A DNA stretch of 64,000 nt. Origin: Enchytraeus crypticus. Lineage: Eukaryota; Annelida; Clitellata; Enchytraeida; Enchytraeidae. The notes under the pieces were generated by a model. The model did not search any database. It was not told the DNA's origin and saw nothing but the letters and a program-made list of their open reading frames with translations. The first letter of the stretch is position 1. Each line of letters begins with the position of its first letter. Shown here piece by piece: positions 1 through 10,255 of the stretch. Location: the NCBI GenBank assembly GCA_905160935.1, contig CAJHZI010000537.1:65001-129000 (forward strand), in the 5' to 3' direction. The translations under genes were made by a program, and so were the position numbers.

Positions 1-2602
1 CTATGAACGCATCCTGTCTCCGGGGCTTCCCTATCAATCCTGCTTCCGTCACTACTCGCCTCCTTTCTTCAAACGAAATTCTGTCGAGCAGCTCCAACAT
101 ACTCCATGAGTCTCCTTCCAGGATTTCAACATCACTTCCCATGAATTCCCAAATCTTTGCTCATTCGAGAACCTCGGCGCAACAGGGTTACCCTCCTATT
201 CTGGCGAACGACCCTTCTTGTTTTCTATTGAGGCTGAGCCGGCATTGATAAACTCGGAAATCTTTAATACAAAGTCTGGCCTTCCGTTTCCGGGTCCGAA
301 AGCTCCTAGGGGTTCCTCTAATCCAGCTCCAATCCACGTCACTTCCGAGTCTGGATCAGAAGGACTGCAGGTTGTAGGGGACAGCTCAAGGGTGATGGAG
401 GGGCTGAGGAAAGCTCCGAATGAGGAGGATGCAGTGTCGAGGAAGAAGCTTCATCTAGTAGTTCAGAGTGTTGATACAGAAAAGTCCCCTATTCGGGAGA
501 TAGTGCTGAATCAGACGCCACCTGGCTGCAGAACCTCTGATTTATCCAGAGAATCCTCTAATGGGGCCGCTGGAGATTCCACATACATACCGAAAACTGA
601 ATCCTACCAGGAAGATTATTCCAAAAAAGTATTTGTCAAGGACTCTGAAATATGTTACGTCGTCCAGGCTTCTGTGGTAGTCAACGCAGCTCTTACGTTT
701 GTTTCTAATGCTGACCTGGAGGTGGACTCCCCTAGTCGATCTTCCGAACATCAGTTCAATCAACTGATCCTACAGGAATCCTTGTCCGACAAGAGAAAAT
801 CTGGATTTGCCGGTTCTATCCCAGTCAACCAGTCTAATAGTAATTGCATATCCCTGTTCATCGATGATTCCTCATAAGTTAAGGTGGGGAGAGACACTCC
901 GATTTCAATTTTTGAGCAGACACCTCTTTTTGGTACGCCAACTGTGCTCGGTGCGTCAGGGTTAGAAATTGGAATGAAGCCAATGCTACGTGAGTCAGAA
1001 GTGAGTTTAATCTACCCTTTCAAGGACAACTTAACGGCCTCACAGGCGGCTGTTACCTGCATCAAGTCAGTTCTGGGAGAGAGTCAAGGTAGCAACCTCA
1101 CGTATCTAACTCCAGGGTCCGCGGTAAGTGTATCTGACGAGAAGATCAAGGGAAGTACGAAATTTTGTATAGAACAAAGCGATAAGCTGCTAGCATTCAA
1201 GAGAAAAGAGAGAGTAAAACAATTAACGGAAGTTCATGAAAGTGTTCCTAATCAATATGGTGCTAAAGATAATCTTGAACAATATAGTGCTGACGTACAT
1301 CATGAACATCGCTGTGCTGATCATGCTCAGCAAGGGGAAGATCTTCATGAACAGATTGGTGCTGAAGGTTATCATGAACAGCACGGTGCTGAAGATCATC
1401 ATGAACAACATAGTGCTGAAGATCATCATGAACTGCTCGGTGCTGAAGATCACCATGAACAGCTCGGTGCTGAAGGTTTTCATGAACAGCACGGTGCTGG
1501 AAGTCATCATGAACAGAATAGTGCTGAAGATCATCTTGAACAGCTCAACTTTGAAGATCATCATGAACAGCATGGTGCTGAAGTTCATCATGAACAACAT
1601 AGTGCTGTAGATCATCATGAAAAGCTCGGTGCTGAAGATCATCATAAACAGCTCGGTGCCGAAGATCATCATGAATAGCATTGTGCTGGAGGTCATTATG
1701 AATAGTTTAGTGCTGAAGTTCATCATGAACAGCTCGGTGCTGAAGATCATCATGAACAGCACGGTGCAGAAAGTTATTATGAACCGCTCGGTGCTGGAAA
1801 ACGTCATGATCTGCAGTGTGATGAAAATCATCATGAACAACACGGTGCTGAAAATCATCGTCAACAGCATGAGAAGCATGACCGAATTGATAATCGCAGC
1901 CGTCAGACACTTCATAAGATACAGAAGAAGTTGCAGTCGTCGTGCCTTCAGATTCAGCCGGTGCTTCATTTCAATCTCCAGAAGCAAAAACATCTTAATC
2001 AGGGCTTTGATTGACAGCGTATCGTGTTAACCGTGAGCCCACCTGGATCTTCTGGCTCCCTGCCCCCACCGCATTCCTCAACCCACATACCTCTGCAAGG
2101 GGCAGGGCCTCAGCTCTCAAGCCTGGACACTGTGAGTGGTGACTCCGCAGTGAGGCAATCCACGTGGATGTTCATGGGTCGCGTGCGGCAGAACCCGATC
2201 GGCTCACCGGCTGGGTTGACCCCTCAGGTTCATCTGCGTCCTGTCTCCGCCACCGCTCAGCCGCCGCAGGATGGCTTCGCTCAACCCACGGCTGACCTGC
2301 TCTCTCCGTTTCACTTCAACCGTCCGTCCAGTCTAAAGCTCAACGCTCTGATACAGCCTCTCGGTAGAGCTCAGTCTGCTCCCACGAGATCTGATCAGCA
2401 GCAGCTTGGTCCGCCACTGCTACATCAACAACAGCCTGGCGCTACGGGAATGAGGCAGGAGCGCATCAGTCAGCTGATTGGCGGGGAGCAATTTTCTTTT
2501 ATATCGGATTTGGAGATGAGCGAGATGGGAGGGGAATCTGAGCGCACTTCTACCTCCCCGGGTGATGAAGAATCGCACTTAACCATCATCGACAGCATAT
2601 CC
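1..2602 (+). pseudogene. Long exon-like frame of an unrecognised disordered protein, probably decayed
   Basis: One frame (second base of the window as codon start) reads as protein-like sequence from the left edge to about 2602, where a SINE begins. It is interrupted by about five nonsense codons but I see no frameshift, and all the stops could come from C-to-T changes in CAG, CAA or CGA codons. Two stretches of more than 200 codons stay open (218-877 and 884-1678) and a third runs from 2024. The product is rich in Ser, Pro, Gln, Glu and His, without membrane segments. The middle is a nine-residue repeat (see 1230-1872). Near the end, PLGRAQSAP resembles the 14-3-3 site of class IIa histone deacetylases (RTQSAP in HDAC4), but nothing else supports that family, so I give no name. 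The start is outside the window. It could instead be a real gene with unusual stop handling, but a young pseudogene is simpler. Confidence 0.45.
1230..1872 (+). repeat. 27-bp coding tandem repeat (nine-residue unit)
   Basis: About two dozen units of roughly 27 bases encode variants of E-D-H-H-E-Q-L-G-A. The period is a multiple of three, so unit gain or loss keeps the frame. Units differ by single bases, mostly synonymous or Q/L/H changes. The array lies inside the long frame at 1-2602. Confidence 0.85.
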
Positions 2603-2670
2603 GACTGCGGATCAGTGTGTGCGGGGTTCGAGTCCTGGGCTCTCCCGTCACTGACGTCACTTTCTGACGT
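2603..2670 (+). mobile_element. SINE-1 fragment (tRNA-derived)
   Basis: It contains the B-box-like stretch GGGGTTCGAGTCCTGGGCTC followed by the CCCGTCACTGACGTCACTTT body shared by many copies in the window. The 5' part is missing. It marks the right end of the protein-like frame. Confidence 0.75.
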
Positions 2671-2744
2671 CGTACAACGGGCATACATGATATCGAAGAA
2701 AAGGAGATGCGACAATACATTAAAGTCATATTATGTAAAGTTAT

Positions 2745-2747
<3 letters not shown>

Positions 2748-2775
<28 letters not shown>

Positions 2776-2903
2776 AGGTTTAACGTCCGTTTCCTCATCC
2801 AGGGATGATGTCAGGGACGTCCCTAACAGCACACATCACTACAGATCAATTCACCCTGACCAATCTGCAAAAGAAATGTGCTGAGGAGAAGTAAGGTCCT
2901 AAA

Positions 2904-2905
<2 letters not shown>
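2748..2905 (-). mobile_element. LINE 3' end with ATT-type tail
   Basis: An (ATA/AAT)n tract is followed by GGTTTAACGTCCGTTTCCTC, the reverse complement of the LINE 3' end seen at 42760-43175 and 58325-58560. The element is a 5'-truncated remnant, probably CR1/L2-like because of its short tandem trinucleotide tail. Confidence 0.7.
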
Positions 2906-2907
<2 letters not shown>

Positions 2908-2955
<48 letters not shown>

Positions 2956-3315
2956 CAGACACAGTACAATATAATGCATAACGACACAATACATTACTCT
3001 ATAACTAATACATTATGATCATATTATTGCTAGAGAGGTTTACAGTCGTTGCCCTCAGAGGTTTGACTGCTGTAGAGGAGGAACAAGTGCTAACACTTGT
3101 TAACACTTGAAGTTACCGGTACTTGGTTATACAGGTTGTTAATAGTTGTTGGACAATCACTCGATATCTTGTAATCACTTAACTCTCTCTCTCTCCAGTC
3201 AAATCTTCCATCACACTCGACTCTTCTCGTAAGTTGTCAATTCGTGTAGCCAATAATTTATTTATTATTATTTAATAATTTGTGTATATTAATTTACTTA
3301 TATATATTATATATA

Positions 3316-3372
<57 letters not shown>
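2908..3372. repeat. Two (TA)n tracts with unassigned sequence between
   Basis: Alternating TA runs at about 2908-2953 and 3303-3372. The 350 bases between them show no gene or recognised repeat apart from a short CT run near 3184. Confidence 0.8.
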
Positions 3373-3373
<1 letters not shown>

Positions 3374-3394
3374 CCACCTCAGAAGCCACACTTT

Positions 3395-3543
3395 CCCAAA
3401 GCTATAGGCTATAAAAGGTATGGATATGGCATAGACTTTGTGAAGGGATTAACTTGTTGATCTAAGTAGTGCCCTTAAGGAGCGAGAAAACAGACTTTGA
3501 GTATGAATATGAACCTTGAACCTGTCACTTGACAGTGCACTGA

Positions 3544-3589
<46 letters not shown>

Positions 3590-3592
3590 TTA
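3395..3592 (+). mobile_element. LINE tail ending in (GA)n
   Basis: Degenerate sequence ends in TGACAGTGCACTGAAGAGAGAG. It matches the tails at 60125-60255 and 45850-45990, and the C-terminal LINE copies at 6014-6640 and 55266-55640. All end at a GTGCACT-like motif followed by a GA microsatellite, so the microsatellite looks like the element's own 3' tail. Confidence 0.6.
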
Positions 3593-3932
3593 TTACATAT
3601 TAATTTACTTATACTGTATGTCAATAGAGAATTAATTTACTTCTACGCTCAACAAAGAGCGCAGCAACGTTCATTCATTTCAACGCTCCGGTAGATGTTA
3701 TATTTATCATTAAAGCAAATATTATTCACTGAATAAGTTTAATTCGTGTTTTAAATATAAGATTGTAAATGATGTAAATTCAATGAATTAGAAAGTTTGA
3801 AATAAAAATGAAGTATTATAAAGTATTTACGAACGAGTTTTGACGTCTCATTAAATATGATGAATTTCACTAGTCTAATTTTATGAATACAACCGAATTA
3901 GACTTACACGTACTGACAAGTGTGCCCAAATT

Positions 3933-4070
3933 GGCTGGAGCCAGTAGCGAAGGCGGTAAGATATTCGACCCCGAATCAGTAGGTGCGGAGTTCAAATTCT
4001 GGATTCGCCCGTCACTGACATCGCTTTCGAATGAGGAAACTGACGTTTACCTTAGCTTTTACCTTTTTTA
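3933..4070 (+). mobile_element. SINE-1, near full length
   Basis: It starts GGCTGGAGCCAGTAGCGAAG (A-box side), has a B-box-like GAGTTCAAATTCTGG, then the TCACTGACATCGCTTTCGA body and a T-rich end. This is a tRNA-derived short interspersed element. The same consensus recurs about 15 times in the window in both orientations. Confidence 0.85.
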
Positions 4071-4085
4071 AAACTTTTTTTAGGA

Positions 4086-4312
4086 ATGTCTAAATAGCGT
4101 AGGGGTAACGTCATGAAGTTTTAAATGACAAATCCTGAGGTGAATTGAACCCTCGTGGGTTCGAATCCCGGCCGCGCTGATCTGAGAGTAAAATGTCGGA
4201 CATTCACTGGACTGGCTATACGGAAAATGGAATAAATTGCCCAACGGATTAAACATGCGGTATTAAAAAGTGATAGATATCAACATAGTTGATTATTCAC
4301 TATAATGCGTAT
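4086..4312 (+). mobile_element. SINE-2 copy
   Basis: A second tRNA-derived family of about 228 bp. The head is GCGTAGGGGTAACGTCATGA, followed by a B-box-like GGGTTCGAATCCC and a 3' half with GTGATAGATATCAACAT. Other copies are at 19006, 47332, 59471, 63476 (+) and 59100 (-). Confidence 0.85.
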
Positions 4313-4399
4313 TTACTTTTTTTACCAAATGACTTTCATCGAATAACATAAGAGCACAGGGGCGTTTCGTTCCCCTGTAGCCCATGACGAAAAGCGCTA

Positions 4400-4438
4400 C
4401 TTAGGGGGTACCGTACCATAGTACGGTGCCCCCCTAAG
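4400..4438. repeat. 39-bp near-perfect palindrome
   Basis: CTTAGGGGGTACCGTAC faces GTACGGTGCCCCCCTAAG around a short spacer. A related G/C-run segment (GGTGCCCCCGG) follows within 20 bases. It would form a stable hairpin; no element could be assigned. Confidence 0.7.
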
Positions 4439-4439
4439 T

Positions 4440-5018
4440 TTTATTTTCAGGTGCCCCCGGAAAATTTCGTGACGCAAACTGCGAAATCGCTTATATGACG
4501 AAGACACCCCTGTATAAGCATACTGGGTCACAAAGAACAGGATGCTTGTAGAAGACCCATTTACCAAAAACTTAATTAATACTATACACTTTAACATTTT
4601 CCAGTACAAAACCAGTAAAACAAGTACTTAACTAACACAATAGATTCAGTAACCTACGACTTATTTATGTATTAACTAATCTACATAAAATCATAATGAA
4701 CATTTAATGTATATTTAAATATTTTTACAGTTTCAACTCCATATACGGATTTAGAATATAATCTCACTCTGACCATTGATTGCTTTATAAACTCCAGCTA
4801 GGAGTAACTCTGTGTAACACTTTGTAAACTCTCTATTACGCTATTTAGGTTTTAGAATCCATAAGTCATATCACATGTAACATCAAATGTATGTTACAAC
4901 TCAAGGCAGCTTACTCTCAAAATCAAATTACGTAAAAAGCAAACGCTGACAGCTAAGTTTTGCGCCTGCTTCTCAACTACAAACGAGATGTCAGAGACGG
5001 TAAAAAATAACATTCGTA
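4440..5018. other. No gene or recognised repeat
   Basis: AT-rich sequence. I see no splice-supported frame and no known repeat here. Confidence 0.5.
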
Positions 5019-5086
5019 AAAGCTGGTAAAGCTAAGGTTAACGTCAGTTTCCTCACTCGAAAGCGATGTCAGTGACGGGCGAGCCC
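5019..5086 (-). mobile_element. SINE-1 3' fragment
   Basis: AAAGCTGGTAAAGCTAAGG followed by the reverse complement of the SINE-1 body (GAAAGCGATGTCAGTGACGG). The tRNA-like head is missing. Confidence 0.8.
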
Positions 5087-5089
5087 AGT

Positions 5090-6010
5090 AGTAACTATAG
5101 CATTCGCCTTATCAGGCAAGTGCACTATCAAAACGACCATCTAACAGTGCAATCTGTCAACCGAATTGAAACACAATTCGTGCGGACAAGATGTAGTGAA
5201 TGAGCAAACATTGCGCTCAATTGAATGCGTGTACATGTGGCGTGCTATTTGACGCCATATCAATTTAAAACTCAACAACTTTTAGACAAGTGATTAATAT
5301 ATAGCAAACAAGGTGTCTGCCATATAAGATGCCGCCAATATCGCGATCTAATGACTAGCTAATAATATAATATAAAAATTTACGTTTTACATATAATGAC
5401 CAAGTTCTGTCTGTCTGTAGTAACGCTGAAGACAGCGCTATAGTCTGTCGAATATCGTATCAAATGCAGACGCAAATAAGTGTTTATCTTTAAAACAAGC
5501 ATAACACTTTCTTTATTATTATTGTCTATTATCTATTAAAGTTAATAACATTAACCACTCCGCTAGAAACCTTTTACTATTTTTCGTTGTTGTTTTATAG
5601 GCCTATACATTAACATAAGTATAACTATTACACAACGCTATAACATCAAGTATATGTATCACTTTGTATCATGCAGTATCTCACGTGATGGCCATCCATC
5701 AACCTTGACGTGCTTATAATTGATCGATGAGAGCGAGTTGATACAATAAACTGGAGTATCATCTTGTCAAATATTAATTTTTACAAGTAACTCTACTCGA
5801 TCGAGTCTGATACAAACTGTTTCTAGACCCGTACAACTCTATGGTCTGTACCACTCTGTTCGTTTACAATGCAGCTCTTGTAAATTAATTCTCCTTCTTC
5901 AATCGTTAGCATTGATACTTTATTTCAACGATTGAATCGAGAGCTTTCATGATCAGATGCAGGTTCTGTTGAAACGTTTGACGTTAAAGACATAGTCTTG
6001 AAAGTAAGTA
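5090..6010. other. No gene or recognised repeat
   Basis: Unique-looking AT-rich sequence without a supported coding frame. A weak match to the LINE tail begins near its right end. Confidence 0.5.
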
Positions 6011-6013
6011 AGA

Positions 6014-6640
6014 CTCTCTCTCTCTCTCTCTCTCTCTCTGTTTCTGTCTCTCTCTTTATCTCTCTCTGTCTCTGTTTCTGCTCTCTCTTTATCTCTCTCT
6101 CTGTCTCTCTTAGTGCACTGCCTACTGGCAGGTCCAAGGTATATAACGATTCCACTCTTCTCTGTTGTCCGCTTTCCTCTTCATGTCCACATATGAGTGA
6201 GTTTTTAAATCATCTAACATACCAAATCTCGGCCTGCTTCTGCCTCTATTTCTTTCAATTCTACCTTCTGTGACCTCTTTTAGAAGACTTTCCCCGTCAG
6301 AAAGTGTCCTACCCAGCTGTTCTATTTCTTAATACATTTATCAACTGTCTATCTGTACCAACTTTTACCAGAACTTCCACATTTGTAATCTTTTGAGTCC
6401 AGCTAATCCTTTCCATTCTTCCCCCGTATTCATATTTCCAAAGCCTCTAGATTTGTGATATCTTCCATACTCAAGTTACATGTTTCACATCTATATAATA
6501 GCGTGGTCCCTACCAAGGGTTAAACGCATTATCGTTGTGTCTTTCTTTAGACTTTACGTTAAAAGTTCTTTCCGGGAAGAAATACATAGATTAAAATTAC
6601 AATCTATGAGCTCACTAATTGTCGTAACTCTCACATGTTC
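6014..6640 (-). mobile_element. LINE C-terminal fragment with (GA)n tail
   Basis: On the minus strand, broken frames follow the same course as the open frame at 55326-55529: an N-E-E-V-L-x-R-V-G-like region, then G-R-G-R-P-R, then a W-R-x-x-x-P-W-T-C-Q-like end, then GTGCACT and a long (GA)n tract. This is the usual C-terminal end of a non-LTR retrotransposon polyprotein. The copy is frameshifted and 5'-truncated. Confidence 0.6.
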
Positions 6641-6689
6641 TACCATGCTAACAAGTTCTCTCTATTAAACGTTAACTCATATCACTGAT

Positions 6690-7225
6690 ATTTGAGTCAC
6701 TCGATGAAGTAATCGCAAGATGATCAAATCACTAAATGATTTAACCACTAGATGATTAAGTCACTACATGATTCAGTCACTAGAAGATTCAGTAACAAGA
6801 TGAATCAGTCACTAGCTGATTCAGTCACCGAATGATTCAGTCACTAGCTGATTCAGTCACTAGATGGTTCAGTCACTACATGATTCAGTCACTAGAAGAT
6901 TCAGTGACAAGATGAATCAGTCACTAGACGATTCACTCACTAGATGATTCAGTCACTAGCTGATTCAGTCACTAGGTGGTTCAGTCACTAGCTGATTCAG
7001 TCACTAGATGATTCAGTCACTACCTGATAATTCAATGAATGATTCAGTCAATAGATGATTCATGCTCTAGTTGATTCAGAATTACATGATTCAGTCATTT
7101 CCTGATCAAGCACTGTATGATTCAGTGACGAGATGATTCCTGCTCTAGATGATTCAGCATTAGATGATTCAATCACTATATGATTCAGTCAATACCTGAT
7201 CAAGCACTGGATGATACAGAGATGA
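6690..7225. repeat. Minisatellite, unit about 15-16 bp
   Basis: About 30 diverged units of the type TGATTCAGTCACTAGA run through the interval. Divergence increases to the right. No coding role is seen. Confidence 0.85.
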
Positions 7226-7678
7226 GACGATCCAATCAAGCCCTCCTCGAAAGATCGTAAACTAAAAAGATTTCTAAAAAAACTCTTTCCTTGTCGTTTA
7301 ACCTCGTTTTCTATTGCTGACGAAGCTGACAACCTTGAGACTTGACAACAACCTGATTATCATACGACTTCTTCACTTGAATCGATTTCTAGGAATTTTC
7401 TTCTCAAAACAAGAGAGTCAAACTTTCGCATTATAATATACCGGGAAGACTAGACTGTAGTGTCATAGCTGTAGGCTGGCTTGACATCTCGACCACGGTA
7501 TGTAACAGTAACAAGATACTGAAGTCGAGAGCCTTGTGAAATCGAATCCACGCCGGGCTTCTCTTAGAAACTCGACGTGGCGTATGGTTGTGTAGCACAG
7601 CCTATTAGATAAGAAGTCTGCGAGGTAAAAGAAACCAGGGTTGAGTTTAAATGTGCAGACTTTCTCTTCAATTAAATC

Positions 7679-7694
7679 AGTTTTATCTAATCTA

Positions 7695-7739
<45 letters not shown>

Positions 7740-7799
7740 TATAACTAATATATATTAGTTTTATTATATACATATATATTATAAAACTAATATATATTA

Positions 7800-7834
<35 letters not shown>

Positions 7835-7850
7835 TAGATTAGATAAAACT
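7679..7850. repeat. 172-bp palindromic TA-rich element
   Basis: AGTTTTATCTAATCTATGAT at the left is exactly reversed at the right end. Alternating TA and copies of ACTAATATATATTAGTTTTA lie between. It looks like a foldback or MITE-type element or an expanded palindrome. The flanks are CAATTAAATC and AATCCTTGG. Confidence 0.75.
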
Positions 7851-7861
7851 AATCCTTGGCT

Positions 7862-8012
7862 TAAATCCTGGGTTCAAATCCTGGGCTTACCCGTCACTGA
7901 CATAGCTTTCGAGTGAGGAAACTGACGTGAACATTAGCTTTACCAGCTTTTGATTAGTTTTATAATATGTCAGTGACGGGTAAGCCCAGGATTTGAACCC
8001 CGCACATATTGA
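7862..8012. mobile_element. Two SINE-1 fragments head to head
   Basis: A + fragment (7862-7956, GGGTTCAAATCCTGGGC to TTTACCAGCTTTT) is followed by a - fragment (about 7967-8012, GTCAGTGACGGGTAAGCCCA). Together they form an inverted repeat able to fold. Confidence 0.8.
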
Positions 8013-8014
8013 TT

Positions 8015-8404
8015 GTGAATTTTCAAAAAGGCAGGTCTACTGTAATATGTTTAAATATATATTCAAATGATCTTTTTGAATGCTACTGTAAATTCCTCAG
8101 CTAACTATTATAAATCCTAAGTAGTTCAGCTCAATGATTTTACTTAAACTTGTTTTAAATAGCAATATTTTAACATTTTTATTTCTTTAAAATTTTTATT
8201 ATTATAATATTTTTTAAACATTTTTTATTTTTATATTAACCAGCAATACGTAGGATATGATAAACGGAAGCTCTGATCATAGAAATGAGACTCTACGATT
8301 TCCTCAAGGTATCAAATAATCGCACTTGATTTGTGTGCACAAGAAGTCGACTAAATGTTGTTACGTAATTTATTGTTTCCAGTCCAAGCGAGTCCATGGC
8401 CTTT
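8015..8404. other. No gene or recognised repeat
   Basis: AT-rich, with T/A runs around 8170-8230. Nothing supportable. Confidence 0.5.
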
Positions 8405-8650
8405 AAAAGCAATCAATCAATCAATCAATCAATAAATCAGTAAATAAATAAATCAATCGATCAATCAATCAATCAATCAATCAATCAATTAATCAATAAA
8501 TCAATCAATCAATCAATCAGTCAATCAGTCAATCAATTAATCAATCAATCAATCACTCACTCAATCAAACAATCAATCAATAAATCAACCACTCAATCAA
8601 TCAATACATCCATCCATCAATCAATGAAACAATCAATCAATCAAGCAATT
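8405..8650. repeat. (AATC)n microsatellite
   Basis: A long imperfect tetranucleotide array of AATC units with occasional variants. Confidence 0.9.
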
Positions 8651-8654
8651 AATC

Positions 8655-8765
8655 AATAAGAATTTAAAGTCCGGTTTCTCGCCATAGGGCATTGTCAGGG
8701 CCGTCTCTTGCAGAATCTGCTTAAACAGGCGCCGAAGCACCACACCTACAACTATTCGAATCGTT
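8655..8765 (-). mobile_element. Dispersed repeat paired with 63885-63985
   Basis: AATTTAAAGTCCGGTTTCTC...GTCTCTTGCAG is clearly related to the segment at the right end of the window. Both directly follow AATC/AATA-type simple sequence, as LINE 3' ends do when read on the minus strand. The family was not identified. Confidence 0.5.
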
Positions 8766-9119
8766 ACCATCAAATAGCTGTTGATATGTATGCATATAGA
8801 TCTACAAATATTTTACTTATATTGCATAAAGCGAATACAAATTTCAGACTTAATTCAAAGTCACAGTACACTACGTTAGAAAAGGTCTAAGCACTTGACG
8901 TCATTTTGAATACTGAACATTTAGCAACGGTGTCGTACACACGAACTCCGCCTTCCTTCCGCTGTTGATTGGCTACCATAGCACCAGTGGTATTACGTTA
9001 AGATGGTGAGGAAATTTAGGTCACATCTTAAGATGAATTGTATAGCTGTTCAAAACGAATAGCGAATAGATATGTTGCAAGATTTGTCAATGGTGTGGCA
9101 AGAGAAAATATTACAGTAT

Positions 9120-9165
9120 TCTTTCTCACTCTTTCTCTCTCTCTCTCTGTTCCTCTCTATCTCTA

Positions 9166-9200
<35 letters not shown>

Positions 9201-9275
9201 TCCTCTTCCTTTACACTTCTCTCTCTTCCTCTCTCTCTCTCACTTTCTCTCTCTCTCTCTCTCTCTCTCTCACTA
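9120..9275. repeat. (CT)n microsatellite
   Basis: An imperfect TCTC tract. Reading frames across it are simple-sequence artefacts. Confidence 0.9.
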
Positions 9276-9279
9276 ATAT

Positions 9280-10050
9280 TCTGTTATACTATGCTTTAGT
9301 TCTTAACATTCCTTAACATTCTATATAGTATCCCTGCTCATTATTTTCATTACGAAATATGATTGAAATATTGATTAACTGATTTATTGATTGATTGATA
9401 GCGGATTTCAATGAAGCACTCTGAATCACACGTCAGCTTCACACAAACAAATTATCAAACGCAAATGCAAATGAAGATAAAGTTTCACAAATGCACATAA
9501 AGATACACAAATACAATTAAAAATAAATACACAAATAAAAATATTTTAAATATATCGATGTCAATGCAAGAACAAATTCAAATAAAAGAAACAAACAATA
9601 ATAAAGACAAGCATAAATTAGATACAAGTAAAACACAAATACATGCGCAAAGGCAGATACACTTTCACTTGCTCCTCAAAAAGCAAATCAGCATAAATTA
9701 AGAGAAGCTCCATGCTTTGAAATTTAGCCTAAAGGGAATCTCTGCGTTTTCATGTCTAACCTAAACAGAAGCCCTGCCATTGTCACATCTTCTTTGAAGT
9801 GCATCTCTCCAATGCTCGCCGTTGATTGGCTATCAAATAGACTTATATCAAGATGTCAATCTGTTTGTAATCGTAAGGTGTTAGAAACTCTGACTATTGG
9901 GATAGACCTGAGTCGATGGTAGAACTTTACCAAACATTACGTTTAGAATACTTAATTACTGAGTCAGAATACTTCAAGTCAGAACTGTCAGGGTATGAAT
10001 ACTTAGAGTCAGATACTTAGAGTCAGATACTTAGAGTCAGATACTTACTT
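9280..10050. other. No gene; short GAGTCAGATACTTA repeats at the end
   Basis: There is no supported frame. Four or five short direct repeats of AGTCAGATACTTAG occupy about 9985-10050 just before a SINE. Confidence 0.5.
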
Positions 10051-10146
10051 ACTTGCGGATCAGTATGTGCGATTTTCAAATCCAAGGCTCGCCCGTCAGT
10101 GACATCGCTTTCGAGTGAGGAAACCTACATTAACCTTAGCTTTATA
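10051..10146 (+). mobile_element. SINE-1, 5'-truncated
   Basis: It begins at TTGCGGATCAGTATGTGCG and runs through GCTCGCCCGTCAGTGACATC to CCTTAGCTTTA. It ends about 110 bases upstream of the HHEX start codon. Confidence 0.8.
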
Positions 10147-10255
10147 TTCTTAAAAGAATTTATATGAATATGGTACTATTACTTTTTGCAGAAAGATTTA
10201 CTGAACAATTTACACCGGTATTTAAAGTGTTATAGGCGGAAGTCTGTTTCTAGAC

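Noticed and set aside
1223-1993. Minus-strand 256-codon frame
   Set aside because: It is the complement of the 27-bp repeat; composition (Met/Phe/Ile/Leu-rich) is a shadow of the His/Glu repeat.
1-2602. Naming the left-edge frame a class IIa histone deacetylase
   Set aside because: Only the short PLGRAQSAP stretch is similar; neither a deacetylase domain nor a MEF2-binding region is visible.
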